Positions 1-8,788 of a DNA stretch of 64,000 nt are shown here, one piece after another. This DNA comes from Beijerinckiaceae bacterium (GTDB lineage Bacteria > Pseudomonadota > Alphaproteobacteria > Rhizobiales > Beijerinckiaceae). The notes beneath the pieces are model-generated. The model was not told where the DNA came from. It searched no databases and saw nothing but the letters and a program-made list of their open reading frames with translations. The position numbers and the translations under genes were made by a program. Each line of letters opens with the position of its first letter. The stretch's first letter is position 1. Location of the stretch: NCBI GenBank assembly GCA_004564215.1, contig CP024846.1, forward strand, positions 2,542,001-2,606,000, in the 5' to 3' direction.

Positions 1-308
1 TGCAGCAATTTTAGGAGAACGCGGTCCGGGTAGCGGTGGACAACCCCTTCGACCGGTGTGAAGGCCATGTCGCCAATCGGATCGGCCCTTTCGTCCGGCT
101 GCACGGCGAGTTCGGCCACATCCGGAATAAACTGACGGGCGATCGGATCATCGGGATCGGCGGCATCGATCAGGCCCGCGACGGATTCCGTGAGAGCAAT
201 GGCATAGGCTTTTGAAACAAGCTCGATCGATGCCCTCTTTGGCTCGGGGAGGAGGCCCGCGGCGATAAGATCGGCGGCACTCCGTAGGGTTCCCGAAGAT
301 TTCTTCAT
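1..308 (-). CDS. epmB: KamA/EpmB-family lysine 2,3-aminomutase, N-terminal fragment cut by window edge
   Basis: Only the first ~102 codons are in the window. The readable protein ends with the motif HRYPDRVLLK, characteristic of the start of the radical-SAM core in lysine 2,3-aminomutase proteins. The CxxxCxxC cluster would lie beyond the edge. The family converts alpha-lysine to beta-lysine, which EpmA then attaches to elongation factor P. The ATG overlaps the stop codon of the upstream epmA gene by four bases (ATGA at 305-308), so the two are translationally coupled. The neighbouring efp gene supports an EF-P modification role over lysine catabolism, but that choice is inferred from context. 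Confidence 0.85.
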   Translation of the reverse strand, partial: MKKSSGTLRSAADLIAAGLLPEPKRASIELVSKAYAIALTESVAGLIDAADPDDPIARQFIPDVAELAVQPDERADPIGDMAFTPVEGVVHRYPDRVLLKLL

Positions 309-1369
309 TTCGGCAGGGCGCCCTGCGCGACTGGGGTCCATATCACCTGTTCAATGTGGGCAGCGCCGGTGGCGAGCATGACCAGCCTGTCGAACCCGAG
401 CGCAATCCCGCTTGCAGCCGGCATGATCGTCAGCGCTTGCAGAAAATCTTCGTCGATCGGATAGGCTTCGCCATAAATCCTGCGCCGTTCAGCCATTTCG
501 ACCTCGAAACGTCGGCGTTGTTCGGCGGCGTCTGTCAGTTCCCCGAACCCGTTGGCGAGTTCGACGCCGCAGGCATAAAGCTCAAATCTTTCTGCGAACC
601 GCCGGTCCTCCTGCAATCTCGCGAGGGCCGCCTCGCTTGCCGGATAATCCATGAGGATCGTCGGGCGGCCATGGCCGAGATTCGGCTCGATCTTCTCGGA
701 CAGAATTTTGCTGAAGACATCCGACCAACTGTCGTCTTCGGTGGTTCGGATTCCATGGGCCCGCGCCCCTGTGGCCAGGGCATTGCGGTCGGCTTCGGAT
801 CCGGAGAGCGTGGCAATAAGATCGATTCCCGCATATTGGTCGAAGGCCTCCGCGACCGTCAGAATTTCCGGTTCCTCGAAGGGATCGGCGATATGACCGC
901 CAAAGCGCAGGTCGCGACTGCCGGCGGCGGCAACGGTGCGTGCAAGAAGCCCGGCACAATCCTCGATCAGTCTCTGGTAGGGCTCGCCCGCACGATACCA
1001 TTCGAGCATGGTGAATTCCGGATGGTGAAGCCGGCCCCTCTCGCGGTTCCTGAAAACATGCGCGAAGCTGAAAATCCGCTCCTCGCCGGCGGCCAGCAAT
1101 TTCTTGGCCGCGAATTCGGGCGAGGCATGGAGGTAGAGCTTGGTTGCGGCACCGCTTGCATCGACGAATTCGGTGCCGAAGGCGCTGATATGGGTTTGGT
1201 TCCCGGGCGAAACCTGAAGAATCGCCGGATCGACCTCCAAGAAGTGCTCGGAGTTGAAGAATCCGCGCGCGGCCTCGACCATCTTGGCACGGCTTTTCAG
1301 AAAGGGACGCCGGTCCCGGTGAACATGAGGGTGCCACCAGGGCGAGGGTTCGGGCGGGAGCTTGCTCAT
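305..1369 (-). CDS. epmA: EF-P--lysine ligase EpmA (GenX/PoxA, lysyl-tRNA synthetase paralogue)
   Basis: A 354-residue class II aminoacyl-tRNA-synthetase core without an anticodon-binding domain, matching the usual length of EpmA. It activates lysine or beta-lysine as adenylate and transfers it to Lys34 of elongation factor P. Visible motifs include the motif-2 region FRNRERGRLHHPEFTMLEWY and the C-terminal motif-3 stretch ASGIALGFDRLVML. A longer in-frame start exists at 1510, but the extra 47 residues do not resemble the family. The ATG at 1369 has AGGA just upstream and gives the usual N-terminus. It shares an ATGA overlap with the epmB-like gene and diverges from efp, its substrate gene. 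Confidence 0.93.
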   Translation of the reverse strand: MSKLPPEPSPWWHPHVHRDRRPFLKSRAKMVEAARGFFNSEHFLEVDPAILQVSPGNQTHISAFGTEFVDASGAATKLYLHASPEFAAKKLLAAGEERIFSFAHVFRNRERGRLHHPEFTMLEWYRAGEPYQRLIEDCAGLLARTVAAAGSRDLRFGGHIADPFEEPEILTVAEAFDQYAGIDLIATLSGSEADRNALATGARAHGIRTTEDDSWSDVFSKILSEKIEPNLGHGRPTILMDYPASEAALARLQEDRRFAERFELYACGVELANGFGELTDAAEQRRRFEVEMAERRRIYGEAYPIDEDFLQALTIMPAASGIALGFDRLVMLATGAAHIEQVIWTPVAQGALPK

Positions 1370-1556
1370 TTGTCCTGTTTCACTCGATCTGCGCCTTGGA
1401 AGGGCCCACGTTGTTTGTCTTGACGCTTCCGTTTCCGCGCGCCAAGGGTCGATCCGCGAAAATGCTCTGGCGAAACGCCGCAAGATGGCTATTGTGCCGC
1501 CCGTCATCAATTTGCAAGCCAGCGCTTCAAGTTACTAATCGTATAGAGGAAAGCCA

Positions 1557-2126
1557 GTGAAAGTCATCGCCAGTTCAATTCGGAAAGGAAACATTATCGA
1601 GAGGGACGACGGTCAACTCTATGTCGTGCTGACCGCGGAGAGTTTTCATCCGGGCAAAGGCACGCCGACCACCCAGATCGATATGCGGCGCCTGTCCGAC
1701 GGTGTGAAAACGACCGATCGCTACAAGACCACTGAACAAGTCGAACGCGCTTATGTCGAGGATGCGAATTTCAGTTATTTGTATCAGGATGCCGACGGCT
1801 ACACCTTTATGAACTCGGACAGTTACGATCAGATCATCGTGCCCGCGGAGGTCATCGGGGACCAGTCGGTCTATTTGCAAGAGGGCATGAATTGCGTGTT
1901 GTCGATCTTTAACGGCGTCGCCGTCGGGATCCAGCTTCCCGCCAGGGTAACGCTCGAAGTTGTCGAGACCGAGCCCGCGATGAAGGGCCAAACCGCATCG
2001 TCTTCTTACAAGCCTGCAAAGCTATCGAACGGTGCCAGGGTCATGGTGCCCCCGCATATTTCTCCAGGCACACGGATTATCGTACAGACCGAAGACGGGT
2101 CTTACGTGGAACGTGCCAAGGATTGA
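1557..2126 (+). CDS. efp: Elongation factor P
   Basis: A 189-residue protein with the three beta-barrel domains of EF-P: an N-terminal KOW-like domain, the central OB domain and a C-terminal OB domain ending in [22 protein letters not shown] binds between the ribosomal P and E sites and relieves stalling at consecutive prolines. The modified loop HPGKGTP places the target lysine at residue 34, as in EpmA-modified EF-P. The start is GTG at 1557, with AGAGGA at 1545-1550 as ribosome binding site. The modification genes lie divergently just upstream, so substrate and enzymes are encoded together. Confidence 0.97.
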   Translation: MKVIASSIRKGNIIERDDGQLYVVLTAESFHPGKGTPTTQIDMRRLSDGVKTTDRYKTTEQVERAYVEDANFSYLYQDADGYTFMNSDSYDQIIVPAEVIGDQSVYLQEGMNCVLSIFNGVAVGIQLPARVTLEVVETEPAMKGQTASSSYKPAKLSNGARVMVPPHISPGTRIIVQTEDGSYVERAKD

Positions 2127-2284
2127 AATCCGCCCGCCGGCAGGCTTGGCAGCTGGTGTTCGCGCACTCATTTTTTGATCTTTGCCGATTCCTTTCATTC
2201 AACCCCAGTGGAGGAACCAAGATATACCGGCGACGTTTGCGAGCCGACCCCAACGTGGTGTCGCAACATTAAAGGAGACCTCTT

Positions 2285-2707
2285 ATGTTGAAGACGCTCG
2301 CCTTGTCCGCCTCGGTTCTCGCTCTCGCCGGCGGCCTAGCTTTCGCAGAAACCACGATGACCAAAGATCCGCATACCGGCCGCTCGGTTGTGACAAATCC
2401 GTCGTCGTCGCTGTCGACCAACCGCTGGCTCGCATCCGACGTCTATAAGGCGGATGTATATGATGCTTCCGAACATAAGATTGGCGACATCGTCGATTTG
2501 ATGATCGACAACAATGGCAACGTTACGTCGGCCATCATCGGCGTCGGCGGGTTCCTGGGCGTCGGTGAAAAGGACGTCGCGATTCCCTTCAAGGAGCTGA
2601 AGGTTTCGACCCGCAATGGCAAGGATTGGCTGGTCCTTAATCGCACGAAGGAAGATTTGAAGGCCGCGCCTGCCTACGACAAGAAGATGGGCACAAACAA
2701 GATGTGA
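2285..2707 (+). CDS. Exported PRC-barrel domain protein
   Basis: A 140-residue protein starting at the ATG that follows AAAGGAGA (2271-2278). The first ~21 residues form a signal peptide ending ALAGGLAFA. Residues ~47-125 match the PRC-barrel fold: a leading WLASDVYKADVYD strand, the IGDIVDLMIDNNGNV turn and a GVGEKDVAIPF strand. Proteins of this type are common periplasmic or envelope proteins in Rhizobiales and are often stress-related. No enzyme activity is known for the fold, and the partner is not evident here. A perfect hairpin follows about 100 bases downstream. Confidence 0.85.
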   Translation: MLKTLALSASVLALAGGLAFAETTMTKDPHTGRSVVTNPSSSLSTNRWLASDVYKADVYDASEHKIGDIVDLMIDNNGNVTSAIIGVGGFLGVGEKDVAIPFKELKVSTRNGKDWLVLNRTKEDLKAAPAYDKKMGTNKM

Positions 2708-3129
2708 TCTGGGGGAATGAAGGCCGCGATCGGAGCGGCTTCAGCTCTCCCTTGATCTTGGCAGGTCAGCCCTTCCTGCGCTTTCTCTCCCCTTTTAAGC
2801 ACAAACTCCGGAGAGCTCGGCTCTCCGGAGCCCGCCGGCCAAGCCTGTTCCGGGCAAGTTCGGGGTGGAATTATGTCGCGGGAACAAAATGGAAGATCGA
2901 GAGTTCAGGCGTCGTAGGGGATCCTCTGCGAATTGCCTGATTTGGTCGCGCTCGGAGGCGATGAGTGAACAATAGATTACGCCCCAGTCCCGTGATCGTT
3001 AGTCCGATCTTAACTATAAGCGACGACCAAGCAAGAGCTTAACAGAGTAGTTTTTAAGGGTTTAACCTGGAAGTAAGTAAAATCAGGTCTAATTATCGCT
3101 TGGTCCGGCAGCATTAAAGTACAAATACC
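2708..3129. other. Intergenic region with a hairpin and no convincing gene
   Basis: Open frames here lack a ribosome binding site and family resemblance. The main structure is a perfect 11-bp stem with a 3-base loop at 2806-2830 (listed separately). The stretch 3000-3125 is noticeably richer in A+T and could carry the promoter of the small gene that follows, but no clear -35/-10 pair could be fixed. Confidence 0.5.
2806..2830. terminator. Strong hairpin downstream of the PRC-barrel gene
   Basis: The arms CTCCGGAGAGC and GCTCTCCGGAG are perfectly complementary over 11 bp with the loop TCG. The position about 100 bases after the PRC-barrel stop suits transcription termination, but no run of T follows on the plus strand, so it may instead be a processing or attenuation structure. 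Confidence 0.45.
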
Positions 3130-3354
3130 ATGAACGCCAACCCCAATGCTCACGGCTTTTTCGACGGCTCGTTTTCCCGCCTTGAAAGCAGGTTCGAGAA
3201 GGTCGACACGGGGACCTTTGTGGAGCGTTCTGTCCAGGCGCAGTTCGGGCGCAGCTTGCGAAAGCTTTATCCTTTGCCTTCGGTGCACTCCGAGCCCAAC
3301 GAGGTGCATATTTTGCTGCAAAAAATCCAAGCAAAGCTCGGGGAAAATTTCTAA
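3130..3354 (+). CDS. Small hypothetical protein, weakly NepR-like C-terminal half
   Basis: A 74-residue polypeptide with well-mixed composition and a plausible amphipathic C-terminal half. The segment from residue 34 (RSVQAQFGRSLRKLY, then a Pro-rich turn and ILLQKIQAKL) has the spacing seen in NepR anti-sigma factors: a polar helix ending LRxxY, a short linker with prolines, and a leucine-rich second helix. No PhyR or EcfG gene is next to it, and no Shine-Dalgarno sequence is clear before the ATG. The resemblance may be chance, so the gene is reported as hypothetical. Confidence 0.45.
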   Translation: MNANPNAHGFFDGSFSRLESRFEKVDTGTFVERSVQAQFGRSLRKLYPLPSVHSEPNEVHILLQKIQAKLGENF

Positions 3355-3472
3355 ACTCCCTTCTTAGGAAGTGAATTCCCCGACGTGGCGCGTCCTGATG
3401 ACGCCTTGCTCCGAGGGTGCGGCTTCCGATTTCCGGCGAATTGATCCCTCTCAGAGACCAGAAGACTTGCTC

Positions 3473-3754
3473 CTATTCGCCGGGGGCCTTCGCCTCAATC
3501 GCCAATGCATGGATTCCGGCATTGAATTCTGGCGCCAAGAGCTCGTTGATGGCACGATGGCGATCGACCCGGCTCTTGCCTCGGAAGGCTTCCGCTATCA
3601 CCTTAACATGAAAGTGGGTCTCGCCGGAGTGGTCGGCTGTGCCGTGGCGCGTGACAACATGCGCATGTCCGGCATGTTTGTCTGACTCATCCTTAATTTC
3701 GATCGATTCTGGGGAAAAAGCGGCTTGTAATTTTGCCTTGATGCGATCGCTCAT
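3473..3754 (-). CDS. bolA: BolA family protein
   Basis: A BolA/IbaG-type protein of 93 residues from the start MSDRIKAKLQAAF. BolA proteins work with monothiol glutaredoxins in iron-sulfur and iron homeostasis. The class-II KH-like core is visible: the SPESIEIKDESDKHAGH helix-strand, the GETHFHVKVIAEAF strand with the conserved histidine, and the signature SRVDRHRAINELL. The C-terminus HALAIEAKAPGE is typical of alphaproteobacterial members. Longer in-frame starts exist at 3778 and 3817 without better binding sites. The gene diverges from the J-domain gene, a common arrangement upstream of cobS-cobT in this order. Confidence 0.9.
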   Translation of the reverse strand: MSDRIKAKLQAAFSPESIEIKDESDKHAGHAHVVTRHGTADHSGETHFHVKVIAEAFRGKSRVDRHRAINELLAPEFNAGIHALAIEAKAPGE

Positions 3755-3895
3755 TGTCGTCTTGCTCTGATCCTTCATGTCAAGGTCGCCTTCGAAAAAA
3801 AATCTCGCCCGGTTCATCAGCCCAAGCAGGTCAATTATTATTTTAACGCTTCGATTCGCTTGCGGCTATCCCAAAGACATTCATAATGCGGGGCT

Positions 3896-4501
3896 ATGAA
3901 TTTAAACTCACGTCTCTTCGACCGCATCAGGGTCAAGTCAAAACAAAAAGAGCCGCAGCGCCAGCAATGGATACGCTGCGAGCATCCAGGCTGTAGCGAA
4001 GCGGGCGAGTTTCGCGCGCCAAAAGGCCGCCTGCGGGAAGGCCAGTATTTTTGCTTTTGCCTTGACCATGTCCGCGAATACAACGCTTCTTATAATTATT
4101 TCAACGGGATGACTGCCGAAGCGATGGCCGATTATCAGCGCGACGCACTGGTTGGCCATCGACCGACTTGGTCGATGGGCGCCAATCGCGGCGCGAAGAA
4201 TTTTCGGGAAGAGGGTGACGATCCGTCGCATTCGGGCGATCCACTTGCGATGTTCGCGGCAAACGGTCGGCCTTATTCTAGGGAAGAACCTCGCAGGCCC
4301 CGCTACGGGCTCGCGGCGATGAAAGCCCTGGATCAGTTGGGCCTCGACGACAGTGTGGACATGGTCGCGATCAAGGCCCGTTACAAGGATTTGGTGAAGC
4401 GCCTTCATCCCGACGCCAATGCCGGCGACCGGTCGAACGAAGATAAATTGCGCGAGATCATCCGCGCCTACAATTACCTGAAGTCAGTGAAGCCTGCCTA
4501 G
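3896..4501 (+). CDS. J-domain (DnaJ-like) protein upstream of cobST
   Basis: A 201-residue protein with a degenerate zinc-ribbon-like N-terminal part (CEHPGCSE near residue 28 and CFCLDH near 53) and a C-terminal J domain. The J domain contains the segment KARYKDLVKRLHPDAN with the HPD tripeptide that stimulates DnaK ATPase, followed by a helix ending IRAYNYLKSV. The C-terminal placement of the J domain is typical of the family found between bolA and cobS in Rhizobiales. The client is unknown. It may help assemble the cobalt chelatase encoded next, but only the gene order suggests this. Confidence 0.88.
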   Translation: MNLNSRLFDRIRVKSKQKEPQRQQWIRCEHPGCSEAGEFRAPKGRLREGQYFCFCLDHVREYNASYNYFNGMTAEAMADYQRDALVGHRPTWSMGANRGAKNFREEGDDPSHSGDPLAMFAANGRPYSREEPRRPRYGLAAMKALDQLGLDDSVDMVAIKARYKDLVKRLHPDANAGDRSNEDKLREIIRAYNYLKSVKPA

Positions 4502-4609
4502 GGAGTTCGCGGTGCCCGTCGATTTTCAGGGCATTTTTGGAAGCTTTCGCGAACGACAGCTTGACGGCCGCCGACCAAGCCTAAAAAGTTCGGCCGGCAT
4601 GGAGGACGA

Positions 4610-5611
4610 ATGCAAGGTATTATGATCGACGAAGGCGCCGCCGTTGGCGGCCTGCCCGACATGAAGATTTCGGTGCGCCAGGTTTTTGGCATCGATACCG
4701 ATTTGGAGGTGCCGGCCTATTCGAGCGCCGATCCGCACGTGCCCGACCTCGACCCGGATTATTTGTTTGATCATGACACGACGCTCGCCATCCTGGCGGG
4801 CTTCGCAAAAAATCGCCGCGTCATGATCACCGGCTTTCACGGAACCGGCAAATCAACGCATGTCGAACAGGTTGCGGCGCGGCTGAATTGGCCTTGCGTG
4901 CGGATCAATCTCGACAGCCACGTTTCGCGTGTGGATCTGATCGGCAAGGATGCCATTGTCGTCAAGGACGGTATGCAGGTGACGGAATTCAGGGATGGGA
5001 TTCTGCCCTGGGCCTTGCAGAACAATGTCGCCCTTTGTTTCGATGAATATGATGCGGGCCGCCCCGACGTGATGTTCGTCATCCAGCGTGTCCTCGAAGT
5101 GTCCGGCCGTCTCACTTTGCTCGACCAGAGCCGGGTGATCAGGCCGCATCCGGCCTTCCGGCTGTTTTCGACGACCAACACGATTGGCCTCGGCGACACC
5201 TCTGGGCTCTATCACGGAACCCAGCAGATCAACCAGGGGCAGATGGACCGCTGGTCCATCGTCACGACGCTGAATTATCTGCCGCACGACAAGGAAGTGG
5301 ACATTGTCCTGGCCAAGGTGAAGCGGTTCCAGGCCAATAAGGAAGGCCGCGATACGATCAATAAAATGGTTCGCGTCGCCGATCTGACCCGCAACGCTTT
5401 CATTGCAGGCGACCTGTCGACCGTGATGAGCCCGCGCACGGTGATCACCTGGGCGGAAAATACCGAAATCTTTGCCGACGTCGGCTTTGCCTTCCGGCTG
5501 ACTTTTCTCAACAAATGCGATGAATTGGAGCGTACCCTCGTTGCGGAGTTCTATCAGCGCTGCTTCGGCAAGGAACTTCCAGAGAGCGCGATCAACGTCG
5601 TGATGAGCTGA
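4610..5611 (+). CDS. cobS: Aerobic cobaltochelatase subunit CobS (AAA+ ATPase)
   Basis: A 333-residue MoxR/BchI-like AAA+ protein. CobS with CobT forms the ATPase chaperone of the CobN chelatase, which inserts cobalt into hydrogenobyrinate diamide in aerobic cobalamin synthesis. The Walker A motif GFHGTGKST is at residues 75-83, the Walker B region ALCFDEYD at 141-148, and the sensor-1 FSTTNT near 187. The N-terminus [19 protein letters not shown] is typical of CobS. The ATG at 4610 follows GGAGGAC at 4600-4606. cobT begins 38 bases after the stop, so both are probably co-transcribed. CobN is not in this window. Confidence 0.96.
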   Translation: MQGIMIDEGAAVGGLPDMKISVRQVFGIDTDLEVPAYSSADPHVPDLDPDYLFDHDTTLAILAGFAKNRRVMITGFHGTGKSTHVEQVAARLNWPCVRINLDSHVSRVDLIGKDAIVVKDGMQVTEFRDGILPWALQNNVALCFDEYDAGRPDVMFVIQRVLEVSGRLTLLDQSRVIRPHPAFRLFSTTNTIGLGDTSGLYHGTQQINQGQMDRWSIVTTLNYLPHDKEVDIVLAKVKRFQANKEGRDTINKMVRVADLTRNAFIAGDLSTVMSPRTVITWAENTEIFADVGFAFRLTFLNKCDELERTLVAEFYQRCFGKELPESAINVVMS

Positions 5612-5648
5612 GCCGATCGGCGCAGATGAGGGTGCAATAGGTGTTGCC

Positions 5649-7598
5649 TTGACCGGCTCGAACCAAAAGCCACCGGGCAAATCGCCGGCCGCGCAGGAGC
5701 CGTTCAAGAGAGCCGTCGCGGCCTGCATGCGCGCCTTGTCGAGGTCGCCGCAGCTCGAAGTGACCTATGCGGCCGAACGCCCGAGCTTGATTCTGACGGG
5801 GGCGAGCGCCAAGGCGCGTCTGCCCGAACCCTCGCGCAAACTCGATGCGCGTGAAGCCGCGATCCTGCGCGGGCACGCCGATTCGATGGCTCTGCGGCTG
5901 ACCTGCCATAATATTGATGTGCATCGGCGGCTCACCCCGCCAGCCCCTGCTGCGCGGGCGGTTTTTGATGCTGTCGAACAGGCCCGTGTCGAGGCGATCG
6001 GCTCGCGGCGGATGCAGGGCGTGGCCAGCAATCTGGATGCGATGCTCGATGACCGCTGTCAGCGCGCCCACTATGCCGATGTCGCAACCCGTGCCGAGGC
6101 CCCACTCGAGGACGCGCTCGCGATGATCGTGCGCGAACGTCTCACTGGCCTCAAGCCGCCCAAGAACGCCCAAAGAATTGTCGATCTCTGGCGCCCTTGG
6201 GTCGAGGAGCGCGCCGCCGCCGATCTCGACAAGCTTGGATCGGCGATCGAGGATCAGCGTGCCTTCGCCGTCGCCGTTCACAAGCTCCTGACCTCTCTCG
6301 AAATGATCGAAGAGGGCGCGCTCGACGGCAATCCCGAGGAAGAAGAAAGTGGTGGCGACGAGCAGGACGCCGGAGCGGAAAACGAGACGGAGGAAGGCGC
6401 GGAGGATCACACCGGGGATTCGAGCCGCAGCGAGACCGTCGAGGCCTCCTCCGATCCGACGGAAGAAGACGATACGGAGTCGGCCGATGCGCCAACCGGG
6501 GAGTTCGACGAAGAGGCCGAGCTTTCCGACTCCGAAGAAGCTGCCGATCCACGCCGGCCGCCCTCGCCGGCCAGCACCGACCCCCGCGCCTCGGATTATA
6601 AGGCTTTCACCAAAAAATATGACGAGGTGGTCGCCGCCGAGGATCTTTGCGACGCGGAGGAGCTTGAGCGGCTGCGCTCTTATCTCGACAAGCAATTGAG
6701 CAACCTCTCCTCGATTGTCGCGCGGCTGGCCAATCGTTTGCAGCGCCGTCTCATGGCGCAGCAGAGCCGGTCCTGGGAGTTCGACCTTGAGGAAGGCATT
6801 CTGGATCCGGCAAGGCTTCCGCGGATCATCATGGATCCGCAGCAGCCGCTGTCGTTCAAGCGCGAGAAGGATACCGAGTTCCGCGATACAGTGGTGACGC
6901 TCCTCATTGACAATTCGGGTTCGATGCGCGGGCGGCCGATTACGGTTGCGGCCACCTGCGCCGATATTTTGGCTCGAACGCTGGAGCGTTGCGGCGTCAA
7001 GGTCGAGATCCTGGGTTTCACCACCCGTGCGTGGAAGGGCGGTCAGTCGCGCGAGGCTTGGCTGCAGGCGAACAAACCGCCGGCGCCGGGCCGTCTCAAC
7101 GATCTCCGCCACATTATCTACAAATCGGCCGATGCGCCTTGGCGGCGATCACGCAAGCATCTCGGCCTTATGATGCGCGAAGGACTTCTGAAGGAAAACA
7201 TCGATGGCGAGGCGCTCGATTGGGCGCATCGCCGGCTTCTCGCGCGGCCCGAACAGCGGCGCATATTAATGATGATTTCCGACGGCGCGCCCGTCGACGA
7301 TTCGACGCTATCCGTCAATCCCGGGAATTATCTCGAAAAGCATTTGCGGTTCATGATCGAGGAGATTGAGACGCGTTCACCCGTGGAGCTCATTGCGATC
7401 GGCATCGGTCACGACGTGACCCGCTATTATCGCCGCGCTGTGACAATTGTAGATGCGGAAGAACTCGGCGGCGCGATGACCGACAAGCTGGCCGAACTGT
7501 TCGACGAGACGGCGCGGCCGAAACGGGGCGCGCTTCGTCAGCGAGGGGGAGCGGCGCAGCAAGCACGCGCAAGCGCCGCGCGTCGCTTGTTGCATTGA
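5649..7598 (+). CDS. cobT: Aerobic cobaltochelatase subunit CobT
   Basis: A 649-residue partner of CobS. Residues ~1-220 form the conserved N-terminal domain, ~225-320 are a highly acidic linker rich in Glu and Asp, and the C-terminal ~230 residues form a von Willebrand A domain with the MIDAS motif DNSGSMRG starting near Asp421. The linker composition and domain order are those of CobT. The best start is TTG at 5649, giving MTGSNQKPP. No in-frame ATG lies near, so translation may be moderate compared with cobS. The gene ends with an alanine- and arginine-rich tail. Confidence 0.94.
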   Translation: MTGSNQKPPGKSPAAQEPFKRAVAACMRALSRSPQLEVTYAAERPSLILTGASAKARLPEPSRKLDAREAAILRGHADSMALRLTCHNIDVHRRLTPPAPAARAVFDAVEQARVEAIGSRRMQGVASNLDAMLDDRCQRAHYADVATRAEAPLEDALAMIVRERLTGLKPPKNAQRIVDLWRPWVEERAAADLDKLGSAIEDQRAFAVAVHKLLTSLEMIEEGALDGNPEEEESGGDEQDAGAENETEEGAEDHTGDSSRSETVEASSDPTEEDDTESADAPTGEFDEEAELSDSEEAADPRRPPSPASTDPRASDYKAFTKKYDEVVAAEDLCDAEELERLRSYLDKQLSNLSSIVARLANRLQRRLMAQQSRSWEFDLEEGILDPARLPRIIMDPQQPLSFKREKDTEFRDTVVTLLIDNSGSMRGRPITVAATCADILARTLERCGVKVEILGFTTRAWKGGQSREAWLQANKPPAPGRLNDLRHIIYKSADAPWRRSRKHLGLMMREGLLKENIDGEALDWAHRRLLARPEQRRILMMISDGAPVDDSTLSVNPGNYLEKHLRFMIEEIETRSPVELIAIGIGHDVTRYYRRAVTIVDAEELGGAMTDKLAELFDETARPKRGALRQRGGAAQQARASAARRLLH

Positions 7599-7671
7599 AG
7601 TCTGGCCGACCGGCTCACCGGCGTCGGAAAGCGGTTGGGATCATTTGTCGCTCTGAGCCGTTTCCCGCCTA

Positions 7672-7785
7672 GAGCATGTTCCGAAAAAGTTGACCGACTT
7701 TTTCGATCAGAACATGCTCCAACTCGTTGAACTTGAGCGATTCCTTTTCGATCAGATGATTCCATCCGATCGGGAAGCGCTCTAG
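7672..7785. repeat. Intergenic palindromic repeat element (two nested hairpins)
   Basis: Two successive inverted repeats are visible. The first pairs GAGCATGTTC (7672-7681) with GAACATGCTC (7710-7719), with an inner CGAAAAAGT/ACTTTTTCG pair. The second pairs the region around 7736 (GAGCG-TTCC) with GGAAGCGCTC near 7783. Short extragenic palindromes of this style are widespread in Rhizobiales genomes. The element sits between cobT and the broken amidohydrolase. Confidence 0.7.
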
Positions 7786-7815
7786 CCGGCGTCTTCGATC
7801 GAAGGCTTTCTGCAC

Positions 7816-8775
7816 ATGATGAAGATTGCTCTCGAAGAACATTTTATTTTTCCGAATTTCCTCGACTATCTGGCGCAGGGAATGCCGAAGGTCTCGACAG
7901 AGGCCTATGCGCAGCTCGTGGCGCAATTGTCGGATTTTGGCGAGGGGAGGCTGGCTGCCATGGGTGCGGCGGGCGTCGAGCTTTCCGTTCTCTCGCTCTC
8001 CGGCCCCGGTGTGCAGATCGAGCCGGACGCGGCAATTGCTGTGAAGCTCGCACGGCAGGCCAACGATCTTCTCGCCGTGGAAGTGCAACGCCAGCCGAAT
8101 CGCTACAGTGGCTTTGCTCACCTGGCCATGCAGGATCCGGCTGCCGCCGCCAATGAGCTTGAGCGTTCAGTGCGCGATCTCGGCTTCGTCGGCGCTATGG
8201 TCAACGGTCACACCAACGGCATCTATCTCGACGAGCCGCGCTACGCGCCATTTTGGGAGCGAATGCAGGCCCTCGACGTGCCGCTCTATCTTCATCCTGC
8301 CGACTCGTACATCAAGCCTTACGTTTTGGAGGGCTGAGACGAACTGCTGAAACCCACCTGGGAATGGAATATCGAGACATCCTCGCATTTTCTGCGGCTT
8401 GTCTTTGCCGGTGTTTTCGACCGCTATCCCGGTCTTAAAATTATACTCGGGCACATGGGCGAAACGCTTCCCTATGTGCTGTGGCGGCTCGACAGCCGCG
8501 CCGCGCTCATTGTCGACAAGCGCCCGCTGGAAATGCCGCCATCGGCCTATCTCAAGCGCAATCTTTACGCCACCACCTCAGGTCAGTGCTCCGACGTGCC
8601 CTTGATTGCGGCGCTCTCGGGGATAGGCGAGGATCATGTGTTGTTTTCGGTCGACTATCCCTATGAAGATTCTGCGACCGCGGGACGGTTCCTCGATGCG
8701 GCGGCGATCGACGAAAAGATTCGCGACAAGGTTGCCCGCCTCAATGCGGCCAGCCTCATGAACCTCAAGCTGTAA
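7816..8775 (+). pseudogene. Amidohydrolase family 2 (gamma-resorcylate / ACMS decarboxylase-like), interrupted by an in-frame TGA
   Basis: The reading frame starts MMKIALEEHF and continues in one frame to 8775, apart from a TGA at 8335-8337 (codon 174). Together the two parts make a ~319-residue protein of the metal-dependent decarboxylase branch of amidohydrolase 2. The metal-ligand motifs are on both sides of the stop: ExH in the first strand (EEHF), the YLHPAD histidine before it, and ILGHMGE plus FSVDYPYE after it. With TGA read as an amino acid, all ligands would be present, so the decay is recent or the stop is a sequencing error. As it stands, the product would be a truncated 173-residue protein lacking half the barrel. 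Confidence 0.85.
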
Positions 8776-8788
8776 GGGTCGCGAACTC

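Noticed and set aside
356..1423. Long plus-strand open frame of 355 codons opposite epmA
   Set aside because: It runs antisense to a gene with clear EpmA motifs, has no binding site and an unnatural composition; it is a shadow of the codon bias.
8335..8337. TGA in the amidohydrolase read as selenocysteine
   Set aside because: The position is not a conserved cysteine and no selenocysteine insertion element or selenoprotein machinery is evident; nonsense mutation is simpler.
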